Shown here one piece after another: positions 1 to 8,120 of a stretch of 17,679 bases of DNA. The stretch spans positions 1 to 17,679 of the forward strand of contig NW_022204828.1 in assembly GCF_008831285.2 (NCBI RefSeq), written 5' to 3'. This DNA comes from Nymphaea colorata. Lineage: Eukaryota; Streptophyta; Magnoliopsida; Nymphaeales; Nymphaeaceae. The notes beneath the pieces were generated by a model. It was given only the letters and a program-made list of their open reading frames with translations. It had not been told where the DNA came from and ran no database searches. Positions within the stretch are counted from its first letter, which is position 1. The number at the start of each line of letters is the position of its first letter. The position numbers and the translations under genes are program-made.

Positions 1-53
1 CCCAACCCCCAACCCCAACCCCAACCCCAACCCCAACCCCAACCCCAACCCCC
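1..53. repeat. Telomere, CCCCAA repeats (C-rich strand)
   Basis: Near-perfect tandem CCCCAA units run from the first base, with one CCCCCAA variant near the start and a final run of five C before the unique sequence begins at TAGGAATAGG. C4A2 at the 5' end of the shown strand means G4T2 at the 3' end of the other strand, the usual orientation for a left chromosome end. This repeat is known from oligohymenophorean ciliates such as Tetrahymena. The right end of the window has no telomere, so only one end is present. Confidence 0.97.
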
Positions 54-214
54 TAGGAATAGGAATAAATAGAGCTATTTGAACGATAAAACGAATGCAT
101 GCTTTATGATGTTTTATATGTTTTTATTCATCAACGATTGGTATATTTCTTTCAGGTTCCATCCCGAGCGTCATGCTTATATTGTTTATTAAGCATTGAA
201 TATATTTATTATTG
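54..214. other. Subtelomeric leader
   Basis: AT-rich unique sequence of 161 bases between the telomere and the first start codon. It begins with a short AGGAAT duplication and holds no ORF that I trust. It must contain the promoter of the carboxypeptidase gene. Such a short leader is typical of compact macronuclear chromosomes. Confidence 0.6.
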
Positions 215-2771
215 ATGGAGCTGCGAGAGGACTCTCCCGAGGCCAAATGCTAAAACGAGTTTGAAAATTCCGAAAACCAGACCATCATCGAAGTCGTATC
301 CGCCCGATAGCCCATCCACTCCTATAATCACAGCTACCGCACCCTCGAAAACATCTAGCAGGAGGACGAGGAAGAAACACGGCTGGAACTGCTAGAAGGC
401 AATCCAATTCTTCCCCCCGGAAAGCACCACCTTAGGTAGTAGCCACAGTTTCGCTTCAAGTTCATGAGCATGCGGGAAAAGTTCAACAAGACCAGCTTCT
501 AAAAGCCAGGCAAATCCCTCAAGAACCTAAAACCGGAAATGGGCGGCAGGATGTAGGAGGGAAAGGGCAAGGAGGATTCAAACGAGGGCAGTGAGGATTA
601 CTAGTTTTTATCTTTGCTCGAGACCAGGAAATTGATATACAAGAGGATAAACAATAGTAAAATAAATTTTATAGGAAAGGAGAGATTATTGTGTAGCGTC
701 TTCTTCGATTGGCGCAAAGAAAAATTGAGCTCCAAGAACGAACCCATCTACGAGTATTTGCTCAGAGTCAAGAGACTAAGGTGCAAAGAACCAGAAAACG
801 ACTGGCTCAGCTTCAGTAGCAACTTCTAAGGCGGAAATCTGCTGATTGCCTTGAAGAATCCGACAGCTGCAATGCCGACATACGAATTGTACATGCAAAA
901 CGATGTGAATACCAAGGGATGCACACAATGGTATTATTTTTGCGTGACTTGTAGGAAGCAGGGAAAGGCCAAATTACGCATCATGAATTTCGTAGCTTAT
1001 TTCCTATTCAGTACAAGCCCACTTCTCTCTACCAGAGAGGCATGAAAGTGCTGTTCTCCTACGACGGCATCGAATGGAAACGCACAGGCACGTCAATCAC
1101 CTACTCAAAAGCCAGTGTGATAAAAACTCATATTCGCTTGATTTCATTCATGACTTTTAGGCTCCAGAAAGAGAAACCTACTTTGCTTATGGCTACCCTT
1201 ACACCTATAGCGAACATCTGTCAGAGTATCTCAATTGCATCACCGCATAGCCGAAGTTTCAAAAGTAATCTAAAGGTTATTTAGGATGTCCACAGATCAA
1301 CTCTTTGCACTTCTTCAATGGGAAATCCAATATACATTTTGCACATCTCCAATTTCACCCAAAAGAAAGATGTCAACAAGCAGCTAATTTACATAATAGG
1401 GAGGCAACATCCTGGATAGACTCCGCTTCATATATGTGGAAGGATTGATCAGTTTTTTGCTATCAAGTGCGGGCGAGGCAAGATAGCTAAGAGAGAGATT
1501 TTAGTTTAGAGTTGTCCCTATGGTGAATGTCGATGGAGTCATTAGTGGAAACTACAGATCAACATATCGGGCACTGACATCAATAGACAGTGGCAGTTTC
1601 CCAGCAAAAGAGGACAGCCATAGGTCTTTTGGCTCAAGCAGGAAATAGGAAACAACAAGAAACAGACAGCTTTCTTCTTGGACATCCATGCTCACAGCAG
1701 AAAAATGAATTCTTTCTTCTACGGTTCCAAGGCAGTCAACAAGGACAACAAACTGTATCCCTTCATTTGCTCAAAACTCAATAAATTTATATCGTATACT
1801 GAGTCTGCTTTCACCGATGATCCTTCCAAAAAGACGACAGCTAGAGTCATCCTGTAAACTTAGTTCTCCATACCACAATCACTCACCTACTAAGTCTCAT
1901 TCTACGGGTGGACAGATCCAGTTAAGCAGACCAACATTTCCTTCAAGCAGAATGATTTGAGGATGATGGGTGAGTCACTTGGCATGGGATTCTATTACAG
2001 TATGATTGGCATTTAGAAGGCAAAGGAAGTAAAAATATTGCTCTTCCGAAGTTCCAAAGCGAAAAGGAAAAGGTAATCCTCAAGAATTCAATAAAGTTGC
2101 TGTAGAAATGGAATAAACAGCTCTAGAAATAGGTAAATTAGGAAGTTTAAGACGCTTTTTCATAAGGATCGTCCCTCAATCCGTAACATTTTTAGCTCAG
2201 AGAATAGGAAAAGATATGCATTTCTTAAATGATAAAGGCAAATCATGCAAATAGCTAAAAAAATTAATCCAGAAATCTCTCCACTCCAAAAGACGTCAAC
2301 AAACCGGCTCTCGCAAGAAAATGCTAATCTACTCTACCCTGTAGCCTTCAGATAATGCTCAAGAGAGCAAACTATTGGCCCCCAAAGGAGAAGGATAGCA
2401 AAATCACTGGGAATATCAAGCAATTAGTTTTATCATTTTTCTTCAACATCTCGAGGCAGTAAAAAACAGCCATTTTCAGTGAGATAGTATAACTGTAGCT
2501 TCAGATAGGCGGTTAGCCATCTCCTTAGAGGAAACTGAGAGGTTTAAGATTAAGGATGGGCCAGCAGAATCAAATCTTTAGTGGTCTTGACCGCTACTAA
2601 TCCTTGGATATGGATCGTCAAAAAAATTACAAAAACGATGTGTTATAGATGAAAAAGGCATTAAAGTATTTGTTATAGTCGAAGAGCTCTGACTATGACC
2701 AATACAAGTCCTGCTTCAAGTCATTTAATAATGATTTGATCGGAATGTAAAAAAATTCCCGCTATAAATGA
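215..2771 (+). CDS. Cytosolic carboxypeptidase (CCP/AGBL family, M14), probable tubulin deglutamylase
   Basis: CCPs are zinc carboxypeptidases that trim glutamates from tubulin tails and other proteins. With TAA/TAG read as Glu the product is about 827 aa. After an acidic N-terminus come the CCP N-domain (SNFEGGNL near 820; WYYF; IMNF; YFAYGYPYTYSEH near 1180), then the peptidase: LCTSSMGNPIYIL, HPGETP with zinc ligands His and Glu (1408-1425), PMVNVDGVISGNYRS, SGTDINRQW (arginine site), DIHAHSRK with the third zinc ligand, and TYEVSFYG with the catalytic Glu (TAA, 1891-1893). A 240-residue charged tail ends at TGA 2769-2771. Introns are 992-1011, 2029-2051 and probably 1265-1295. The frame slips near 1107, 1425 and 1566 inside conserved blocks, each consistent with a base or two missing. 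Those breaks could instead mean a decaying gene, but every active-site residue is kept. The ATG at 215 is the first in frame. Confidence 0.88.
992..1011 (+). other. 20-nt intron in the carboxypeptidase gene
   Basis: GTAGCTTATTTCCTATTCAG has GT-AG ends and lies in phase 0 between IMNF and YKPTSLYQRG. Removing it joins two halves of a conserved CCP block that otherwise sit in different frames. Confidence 0.85.
1265..1295 (+). other. Probable 31-nt intron in the carboxypeptidase gene
   Basis: Begins GTAATC and ends CCACAG. Removing all 31 bases keeps the frame from PKFQK into STLCTSSMGNP. A 20-nt version ending at 1284 (TTTAG) also has GT-AG ends but would need one extra base to stay in frame. 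The 5' site is clear; the 3' site is uncertain. Confidence 0.55.
2029..2051 (+). other. 23-nt intron in the carboxypeptidase gene
   Basis: Begins GTAAAA and ends CCGAAG, phase 0. It links the end of the catalytic domain (GIEKAKE) to a tail that is open for a further 720 bases (FQSEKEKVILKNS). Without splicing the gene would stop early at 2230. Confidence 0.75.
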
Positions 2772-2855
2772 CATGATATTATCCCTTATACTTCTTCTAT
2801 GTGTGTCATATGATAGATGGGATGAGTTATTAAAATCATTAGAGACGCCTATTGG

Positions 2856-3577
2856 TCAATATGTTATATCCGTGCACATTTAATTCCGAAACTTGCGTAT
2901 CGTTGTCGTCTTTCTGTCCTTCCAGTCATCGACAGGAGGAACGCTCCTCTTCTTTTGCTTCCAGTCCCGATCGATGAGGAAAGTGCGATGGCTATTCGGT
3001 TCTTCTCTCACTCGGATGTTCTACTGGTATGTGGAGTAAAATTGCTTTATTAATTTTCGGGATGGTCGATGCCTGTCATGCCGTGGGGGTGTCTTCTGCC
3101 GATCAGCCTGACCATTCTCTACTTCTGGAAGCCAGTGGTCAAGCTCATCGGCTGCTCCTCGTGTCTCAAGGTCAGCGGGTCGGTTAGTTGAAATTTGACA
3201 GCGTTTCCTTAAAACTTAAATTGGTCCTATGGGTTGCATCTCAGTTTTATCAGCCGACCGCCCACCTATCTCTCCTCCTTGGAGGCTATCCTGCTCGCCT
3301 GCAGGAACTAGTTTAAGACCACTGCTTTTTTGGGATTTACGGGTGCGTTAGAGACGAGGGGGAAGATGGGCGTATATCCAATTTTTTGATTAATTTCGGT
3401 TGTCCTTGGTGGTCCTGAAAAAATGCTAGCCTCTATACGAGTGACTTCTCTTGGGGAATCGACGGAAATCCTCGAAATGTTGCGCTTCTCTCCTTTCCAG
3501 TTGGAGTAATTGGATCTGCCGAGGAAGGTGGTCATGTGCTGGGCGTCCCATGTGTTCCCGTTGAATGATCTGGGCAT
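2856..3577 (-). CDS. Uncharacterised basic protein
   Basis: Starts at ATG 3577-3575 (MPRSFNGNTWDAQHMTTF) and ends at TGA 2858-2856, 84 bases from the convergent carboxypeptidase stop. The product is about 230 aa, basic, with no signal peptide or membrane segment. The N-terminal 110 residues and the C-terminal 110 (HWLPEVENGQADRQK through DWKQKKRSVPPVDDWKDRK) lie in different frames, so an intron is needed between about 3265 and 3145. A 26-nt candidate beginning GTGGGC and a 35-nt candidate beginning GTCAAA, with CTAAC inside, both restore the frame. The many Trp, Arg and Pro residues recall small cilium-associated proteins, but I do not recognise a family and that is only an impression. Confidence 0.55.
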
Positions 3578-4084
3578 CTAAGCGGAGAAGAAACGGCCTT
3601 TAGTATTTTTCTCATTCTATTTGGTTGTCTTGTGGTCGCTGGGGTGGTGGTCTTAATATCTGTTCATTAGCAAATAAAAATAATAAAAAAAGGTTGAAAT
3701 TTATCACAAATAACTTTGGTCGTGTCTTATCACTCCAGAGAAGGCAAAATATGAATCTTATATCGATTATTACTCTTTGTTTTTGCTTTATTTTAGATGT
3801 TTCCTTTGCTCTCTTTCATAAAATTCAAGTCCAGCTTTGCACTACATCCACAAAATTCTCAATCATCAAAAGAGTAGAATTTGTTTATGCTGTTGGATTA
3901 CCACAACAACCAATCAACCACAATCTCGAAACCCATAACTATCGTGCGATTTTTATTCAGGCAGATGTTATCAATCAATCCACGCCCAAAGATATTCATT
4001 TGTTTTCCTGATGAGGAATGAAAGTTTTGGTTTAGAATCAGGATTATAATCTTATATTAAGAGCTGCATAATATTCTCAAAACC
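3578..4084. other. Intergenic stretch, mostly AT-rich
   Basis: About 500 bases between the divergent starts of the minus-strand gene and the next plus-strand reading frame. It should carry both promoters. The only notable content is the weak ORF listed separately at 3751-4011. No repeat, tRNA-like fold or homology signal is visible. Confidence 0.4.
3751..4011 (+). CDS. Possible small secreted protein (weak)
   Basis: An 86-codon frame from ATG 3751 to TGA 4009-4011. The first 20 residues (MNLISIITLCFCFILDVSFA) look like a cleavable signal peptide. The rest has no recognisable motif. Codon use is AT-rich, unlike the C/G-ending codons of the sure genes around it, and the frame contains no TAA/TAG. 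It may be chance in AT-rich spacer. Confidence 0.22.
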   Translation: MNLISIITLCFCFILDVSFALFHKIQVQLCTTSTKFSIIKRVEFVYAVGLPQQPINHNLETHNYRAIFIQADVINQSTPKDIHLFS

Positions 4085-4266
4085 ATGACCAACCAAATCA
4101 AGAAGCGCACCACTGATCCCAAACCCGAAGAGAAGAAGCAAACAGGACCGACTCCGAAGCCTTGAAGGCTTTCCTAAATCCGAAGGCAACTTCCAAGGTC
4201 AAGGTCATCTCGCAGTTGGAGCTTGCCATGGTCGCAACCGTCCTCGATTTCACTTCCAATGATTGA
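4085..4266 (+). CDS. Possible small uncharacterised protein, one frame break
   Basis: ATG 4085 opens a basic, lysine-rich start (MTNQIKKRTTDPKPEEKKQ). One base short of the expected frame, near 4146, the reading continues as TDSEALKAFLNPKATSKVKV up to TGA 4264-4266, giving about 60 residues. Both halves use the C/G-ending codons of the surrounding genes. No GT-AG segment can explain the shift, so it resembles the other missing-base sites in the window. Function unknown. Confidence 0.35.
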
Positions 4267-4428
4267 CACTCTTTCTATTTTTCGCTCCAGCTTTCCAGTC
4301 TATGCAATTTCAATCTTTTCGGGTGGAAGACTCATGATGGGGGATAGTTGATTTAAGCTCCCGCTAAGTTTTATCGATCATTTGTGCTAAAGTAACCAAC
4401 TGCATACGCGTTTCATTTTAGACGGGGA

Positions 4429-4644
4429 ATGACCGAAAATGATGCAGTCCTTCAAAGAAGTATTTTTACCAAACTTGCAACCATATAAAAACTAAAGCCA
4501 AATATTGGCACAACGATAAACTACGTCGACGCAAACATCGCAAATGCAATTTCCTTCGAGGCGGCCTCAAAAACAAATGACTCTCCTTGTTTTGTCCCCA
4601 ACCCCAACCCCAACCCAACCCAACCCCAAGCTATCAGTTATTGA
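4429..4644 (+). CDS. Possible small ORF running into the internal telomere-like tract
   Basis: ATG 4429 to TGA 4642-4644 gives 71 residues with TAA read as Glu. The first 55 (starting MTENDAVLQRSIFTKLATIE) look like ordinary protein. The last part is a PNPNPNPTQPQ string encoded by the CCCCAA tract. Either a gene has absorbed the repeat or a real frame is broken there. No family recognised. Confidence 0.28.
4596..4629. repeat. Interstitial telomere-like tract
   Basis: Thirty-four bases made of three CCCCAA units, two CCCAA units and a last CCCCAA, in the same orientation as the terminal telomere. It is more degenerate than the end repeat and flanked by unique sequence on both sides. It could be an old or alternative telomere-addition site, or the join of two molecules in assembly. 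Confidence 0.9.
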
Positions 4645-4774
4645 TTGATTTGATAATTTGATGAAATCACGGAGACTCACTGCAACTTCTTTCAGCTGCC
4701 GCCTTCCCGCAGGTTTACGGCGACAGCGTCATGGAGCGAAGGAGCAGAACATCCCCTAGGCCAACCGATCAGCC
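4630..4774. other. Short intergenic gap
   Basis: Unique sequence between the telomere-like tract and the end of the PUB gene. I see no gene or structured element in it. Confidence 0.4.
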
Positions 4775-5370
4775 TCATCCTCCCTTGGTCTTGCAAAGAT
4801 CAACCCCAACGTCCTTGAAAGTGGTAGCCTTACTTCCGAACTTCAGCGTGTTTGACTTGGTCTCGTCTACCTTCATATGCGCCCTCTCCATCTGGTCGTA
4901 CTTGCATTTCTCCTTCAATTTGCGAGACTCCTCGTCCCGCTTTTGCTTCTACGCCCTGTTTTGCTTGTGAATTTTGATCAACTCAAGCTCTTTCTGGTAC
5001 TCCGCCTCACTGCTCAACCTGGCAGCTGCCAGCCTGCGTCTGAAATCGATGGCTGGCTCTCCCTAGAGGAAATCCCCGAGTCTCTCGTCCCGCAAAGTGA
5101 GCATCTCCTCGCTCTCCCTCTAGAAGCCAAGTCCAAGAAGCAACTCGTTTATCCTCTTCAGGTTCATGATCTTATTCCTGATGGTGTTATTGGTCGTCTT
5201 GATGCCTCTGTACTTCTGCTCGAAGGGATTGGTGATGATGCTTTATAATTTCTTCGGTACTTGGCGGTCAGTTTGGACAGGATATTTAACCCTTCCGACA
5301 GCGCTTGAGGGTCGTTCTCCTTCCACATCTGGTCCAAGATCGCATCTATACGATCCTAATTGGACGCCAT
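4775..5370 (-). CDS. PUB (PUG) domain protein
   Basis: PUB domains bind the C-terminal tail of the AAA ATPase p97/Cdc48 and occur in cofactors of ubiquitin-dependent degradation. Start ATG 5370-5368 (MASNEDRIDAILDQMW). After splicing a 20-nt intron, residues about 22-95 form the PUB fold: LSKLTANIITNPFEQKYRGI, then a central basic helix, then INELLLGLGFERESEEMLTL. A charged coiled-coil helix follows (EYQKELELIKIHKQNRAEKQ), then the tail TFKDVGVDLCKTKGG and TGA 4777-4775, about 191 aa in all. TAA/TAG appear as Glu at several surface positions. A second GT-AG segment of exactly 20 nt (4814-4833) would give a different C-terminus stopping at 4800; I prefer the unspliced tail because it reads like a natural end. 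No UBX domain or peptidase domain is attached. Confidence 0.72.
5241..5260 (-). other. 20-nt intron in the PUB gene
   Basis: On the coding strand GTACCGAAGAAATTATAAAG. Removal fuses LSKLTA to NIITNPFEQKYR, the most conserved part of the PUB domain. Unspliced, the frame breaks exactly there. Confidence 0.85.
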
Positions 5371-5492
5371 GGTATTTAATATATATATATAAGGGGGGCG
5401 TTTGAATTAGTTTATATGGAAGATTGATGAATGCTGACCAGACATGCTCTGCTGGGAATATATGCCAGAATATAAATAAATAAAATATGGAG
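5371..5492. promoter_or_regulatory. Upstream region of the PUB gene
   Basis: The 122 bases between two same-strand genes. Directly upstream of the PUB start codon, on the coding strand, is an uninterrupted TA run (TTATATATATATATTAAATA) preceded by CCCCCC. It could serve as a TATA-like promoter; this is inference from composition only. Confidence 0.3.
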
Positions 5493-6377
5493 TCAGCTCT
5501 AAAACTCTTCGTTGGAGTAGTCGTCGATGTCGTATTTGTTTGTTTTCTAGGTTGAGTTGAACCGTTTCTTTTTTCTCTAGGGTTGAGCGTCTACAGACTG
5601 TATAAACTAGTCAGCATCACCTGCTACGAAGCCTTTACGTCCTGCAGAATTCTTTGCTATTCCTACTGTAGCTTCTTTAGCATGCTTTTGGCCCTTCCTT
5701 TTCCTTGAGAGTGGATATCACCTTGGATTCATAGTTATCGCGGGACATGTTCACTCGGGACTTCTGGAAATCCCTCAACCTGGAGGCAGAATTTTAATGA
5801 AACTATTTAACTTTTTCGACCTTTCGATTGATCTCGAGGGTATCTAATTCCTTCAATTTTTTAATTAGGTATTCGTGGTGTTTCTTCCTCATCCTCTCCT
5901 CCTCCGCCTCGTTGTACTTGATAGTATAGAGGTTATTTTCGGCATTCCTGCGTTACGTGACTAAAGATTCCCTGAGGGCTTCGGCTTGATGCTTCAAGAT
6001 TCCCAATTATTCTGCTTCTGCAGTCTAACCTACCTTTATCAGAGGGTTACCTTTTGCTTATACTCGAAGTCACTGCGAACTCTCTACTTCACATGCGTCA
6101 TGAACTATATCTTGGTCATGTTTTGCTTGTTCTTCAGCTAGTTTTGCTGCTTCAGCTTTCTCAGGTTGTTTAACTTCGATTCCATGATTGCGATTTGACT
6201 CCTGGTGTCGTTGAGCTGGTTGCGGAGGACGTTCGCCTTTTCCAGACTCTTGTTGGGCTGGATGTTGGGCAGACTGTCGTTGAGGGTCTCCAGAGTCTAG
6301 AAGCTTTTTTTAGTGGTCGGGTGACGCAGATGGTGCATATATACGTTTGCCGTCTTTTCGATTTTCGGGTTGTCCAT
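5493..6377 (-). CDS. Coiled-coil protein of unknown function
   Basis: Starts at ATG 6377-6375 (MDNPKIEKTANVYMHHLRHP) and ends at TGA 5495-5493, about 279 aa after splicing. Most of the chain is predicted long helix: ETLNDSLPNIQPNKSLEKAN, LNNLRKLKQQNELKNKQNM, then AEEERMRKKHHEYLIKKLKE and FHENSASRLRDFQKSRVNMS. It ends in an acidic tail (NKYDIDDYSNEEFES). It has the look of an axonemal or cytoskeletal rod protein, but I cannot place a family. Two GT-AG segments restore the frame: 6034-6050 (17 nt; a 26-nt version 6025-6050 is also in frame) and 5694-5721 (28 nt). The second may instead be a one-base shift in the purine run. Its start faces that of the helicase gene across 252 bases. Confidence 0.65.
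6034..6050 (-). other. 17-nt intron (or 26 nt to 6025) in the coiled-coil gene
   Basis: On the coding strand GTAACCCTCTGATAAAG. Unspliced, the frame meets TGA within it. Splicing at 17 or 26 nt both keep the downstream frame (AEAEELGILKHQAEALRESL) open for another 330 bases. Confidence 0.7.
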
Positions 6378-6629
6378 CAAATAAAATTAACTTATAGGCC
6401 AAACACCAACCAAATCATTAATCGGGAAACAAAACCCAAGAAATGCCAATTTGCTTCACTTTTTACTTTATTTATTTGCTCTTTGTGGCGAAGCTAGCAT
6501 GAATAATTACTACCCGACAGAAACTAGCCAGGCAAGCATTTCCGGTCGTGATTTGATGACTCTTTCCTATTTATTTGTGGAGATGATAATTTAAGCTCTT
6601 TTGATATTTAAAAAATCAACATTTAAGAT
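6378..6629. promoter_or_regulatory. Divergent promoter region, coiled-coil gene / helicase gene
   Basis: The 252 bases between two divergent start codons. AT-rich, with TTTTGATATTTAAAAAATC just upstream of the helicase ATG. It must hold both promoters. No specific binding site can be named. Confidence 0.45.
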
Positions 6630-8092
6630 ATGGAGGCGGACAAGAAGGAAGTGGCGGAGGGTGAGCATCATAAAAACGAGGACAAGACCTACATCACATC
6701 CAAGAAGAAGTGGAAAGATTTTCCAATTAACGAAGATCTCATCGAGGCGCTCTTCGATGACGGCAAAGCAAAACCCACAAGAGTACAGTCCGAAACCCTA
6801 GAAGTAACAGTCAACCCAGATCGGAAGAAATTCAATATCCTCATCAGAGCAGCCAACGGCTCAGGAAAAACCATGGCCTTCCTAGTACCCATCATGAACT
6901 CCATCGAGCCTGGCCTCCCCACCGCAGAGGACAAAACCTTGTAAGTGCTACCCGATTCAGCAAAGGAAAAGTCCAGGTCAACTAGATCTTCAAGCCGCAG
7001 GGGGTGATCATCGTGCAGACCAATATCCTCCAGGACCAGATCCAAAGAATACTGCAGCAGTATCGCGAGTTCGGATAGAACAAAAAGTCAGAACGGTTGA
7101 GTTTCAAGGTGGGCAGGCTGGACAAGGAGAAGCACGAGCACGGAGACATCCTCGTGACCATGCCCAAATCCTTTATGAACCGCTACCAGAGGGGAAACCT
7201 GAAGCTGGAGAACTGCAAGTTCATCGCGATCGACGAGGTCGACGACATCTACGAGCAGGAGAAGGAAACGCTGGCGTAGATCCTGAAGATAAGCGAGCAG
7301 AACAGGCCCAACCTGATCACCTGCTCGGCCACCATGAAGAAATAGTTCCTCAACTTCTACGAGGAACACATCAAGGACGTCATCAAGTTCAACATCAACG
7401 AACTGGTCCAGAAGGAATCCGGCGAGAAGATCATCACGCTCGAAGGAGTGAGGAACTACTTCAAAGTCCTCAAGGAAAAGACTGAAATGCACAAGTACAT
7501 CATCGGCACCATCTTCAAACATCTCTATGAAAAAATCGAGAAAAAGCCTCAAGTGTTTATCTTCTTCGATTCCATCGACGAAATCAAGGAGTTCCACGAG
7601 TACTTCAAAGCAAGGGTAAGATTCTCTTACCTAGTCATCTGATTTCACCTCTGAGGAAAGCGAATACCTCCAGAACCTGACTGTGGGCATCATCGCTGCA
7701 AAGAAGTACGTAGACGGCAAGAAGGAAGACATGACGATCACTGAGAAGAAGACGTGATGACGAAGTTCAGAAACAACGAGACCAACATCCTCCTCGCCAC
7801 CAACATCATCGCACGAGGAATCGACGTCAGAAACGCCTGCTTCGTCATCAACGTCGGCCCTCCCAAGATCTCAGAAAGAGAACAGGATATCGACTTGGAC
7901 ATCTACCTGCACAGAGTGGGCAGGACAGGCCGCCACAACGACAAGGGAATCGCCCTCACCCTCATCCAAAAGGAATCTGTCGACAGACTGATCGGCGGAA
8001 TCAAGAAGATCCACAAAATCGACGTCCACGAGATGAAGGATCCGAGCACTGGTGAAGGAGGTCAAGGAGTGCATCAAGTCAATAGCGAATGA
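6630..8092 (+). CDS. DEAD-box RNA helicase, Dbp5/DDX19-like
   Basis: ATP-dependent RNA helicase; Dbp5/DDX19 proteins remodel mRNPs at the nuclear pore during export. After a charged N-terminus come FPINEDLIEAL with the Q motif KPTRVQ (residues about 49-53), motif I AANGSGKT (74-81), a diverged motif Ia (VQTNILQDQ instead of PTRELA), motif II DEVD (7231-7242) instead of DEAD, motif III CSATMKKE (Glu is TAG, 7343-7345), motif IV FIFFDS, motif V ATNIIARGIDV, and motif VI YLHRVGRTGR. The insertion before motif VI and the whole length of about 474 aa fit Dbp5. Introns are 6941-6960 and 7616-7634. Between TITEKK and VMTKFR (7745-7756) the frame needs one more base; adding it gives a gapless match to the family. 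The last 17 codons may also be frame-shifted, since an alternative frame reads LVKEVKECIKSIAND. The stop is 28 bases from the convergent ARPC3 stop. Confidence 0.88.
6941..6960 (+). other. 20-nt intron in the helicase gene
   Basis: GTAAGTGCTACCCGATTCAG, a textbook 5' site with GT-AG ends. Removal joins TAEDKT to FKGKVQVNEIFKPQGVIIVQ and bypasses an otherwise truncating frame change. Confidence 0.88.
7616..7634 (+). other. 19-nt intron in the helicase gene
   Basis: GTAAGATTCTCTTACCTAG, phase 0, joins EYFKAR to SSDFTSEESEYLQNL in the second RecA-like domain. Reading through gives TGA at 7640. Confidence 0.85.
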
Positions 8093-8120
8093 TAGAATTT
8101 AAATGAATTTGACTATCTCA

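Noticed and set aside
1092-1111. A 20-nt intron in the carboxypeptidase
   Set aside because: The segment encodes SITYSK, which aligns without gaps to the CCP family once one A is restored in AAAA; the 5' site GTCAAT is also unlike the other introns.
215-2771. Carboxypeptidase as a subtelomeric pseudogene
   Set aside because: The three frame breaks have the same character as those in ARPC3, the bromodomain gene and others, and all catalytic residues are intact, so a sequence-quality cause fits better. Not fully excluded.
4731-5405. Long plus-strand reading frames over this stretch
   Set aside because: They lie opposite the PUB-domain gene, whose minus-strand frame gives a recognisable domain; the plus frames match nothing.
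7088-7597. A 169-codon minus-strand frame rich in Asp, Val and Leu
   Set aside because: It is the antisense of the helicase core; composition mirrors the Lys/Glu-rich sense strand.
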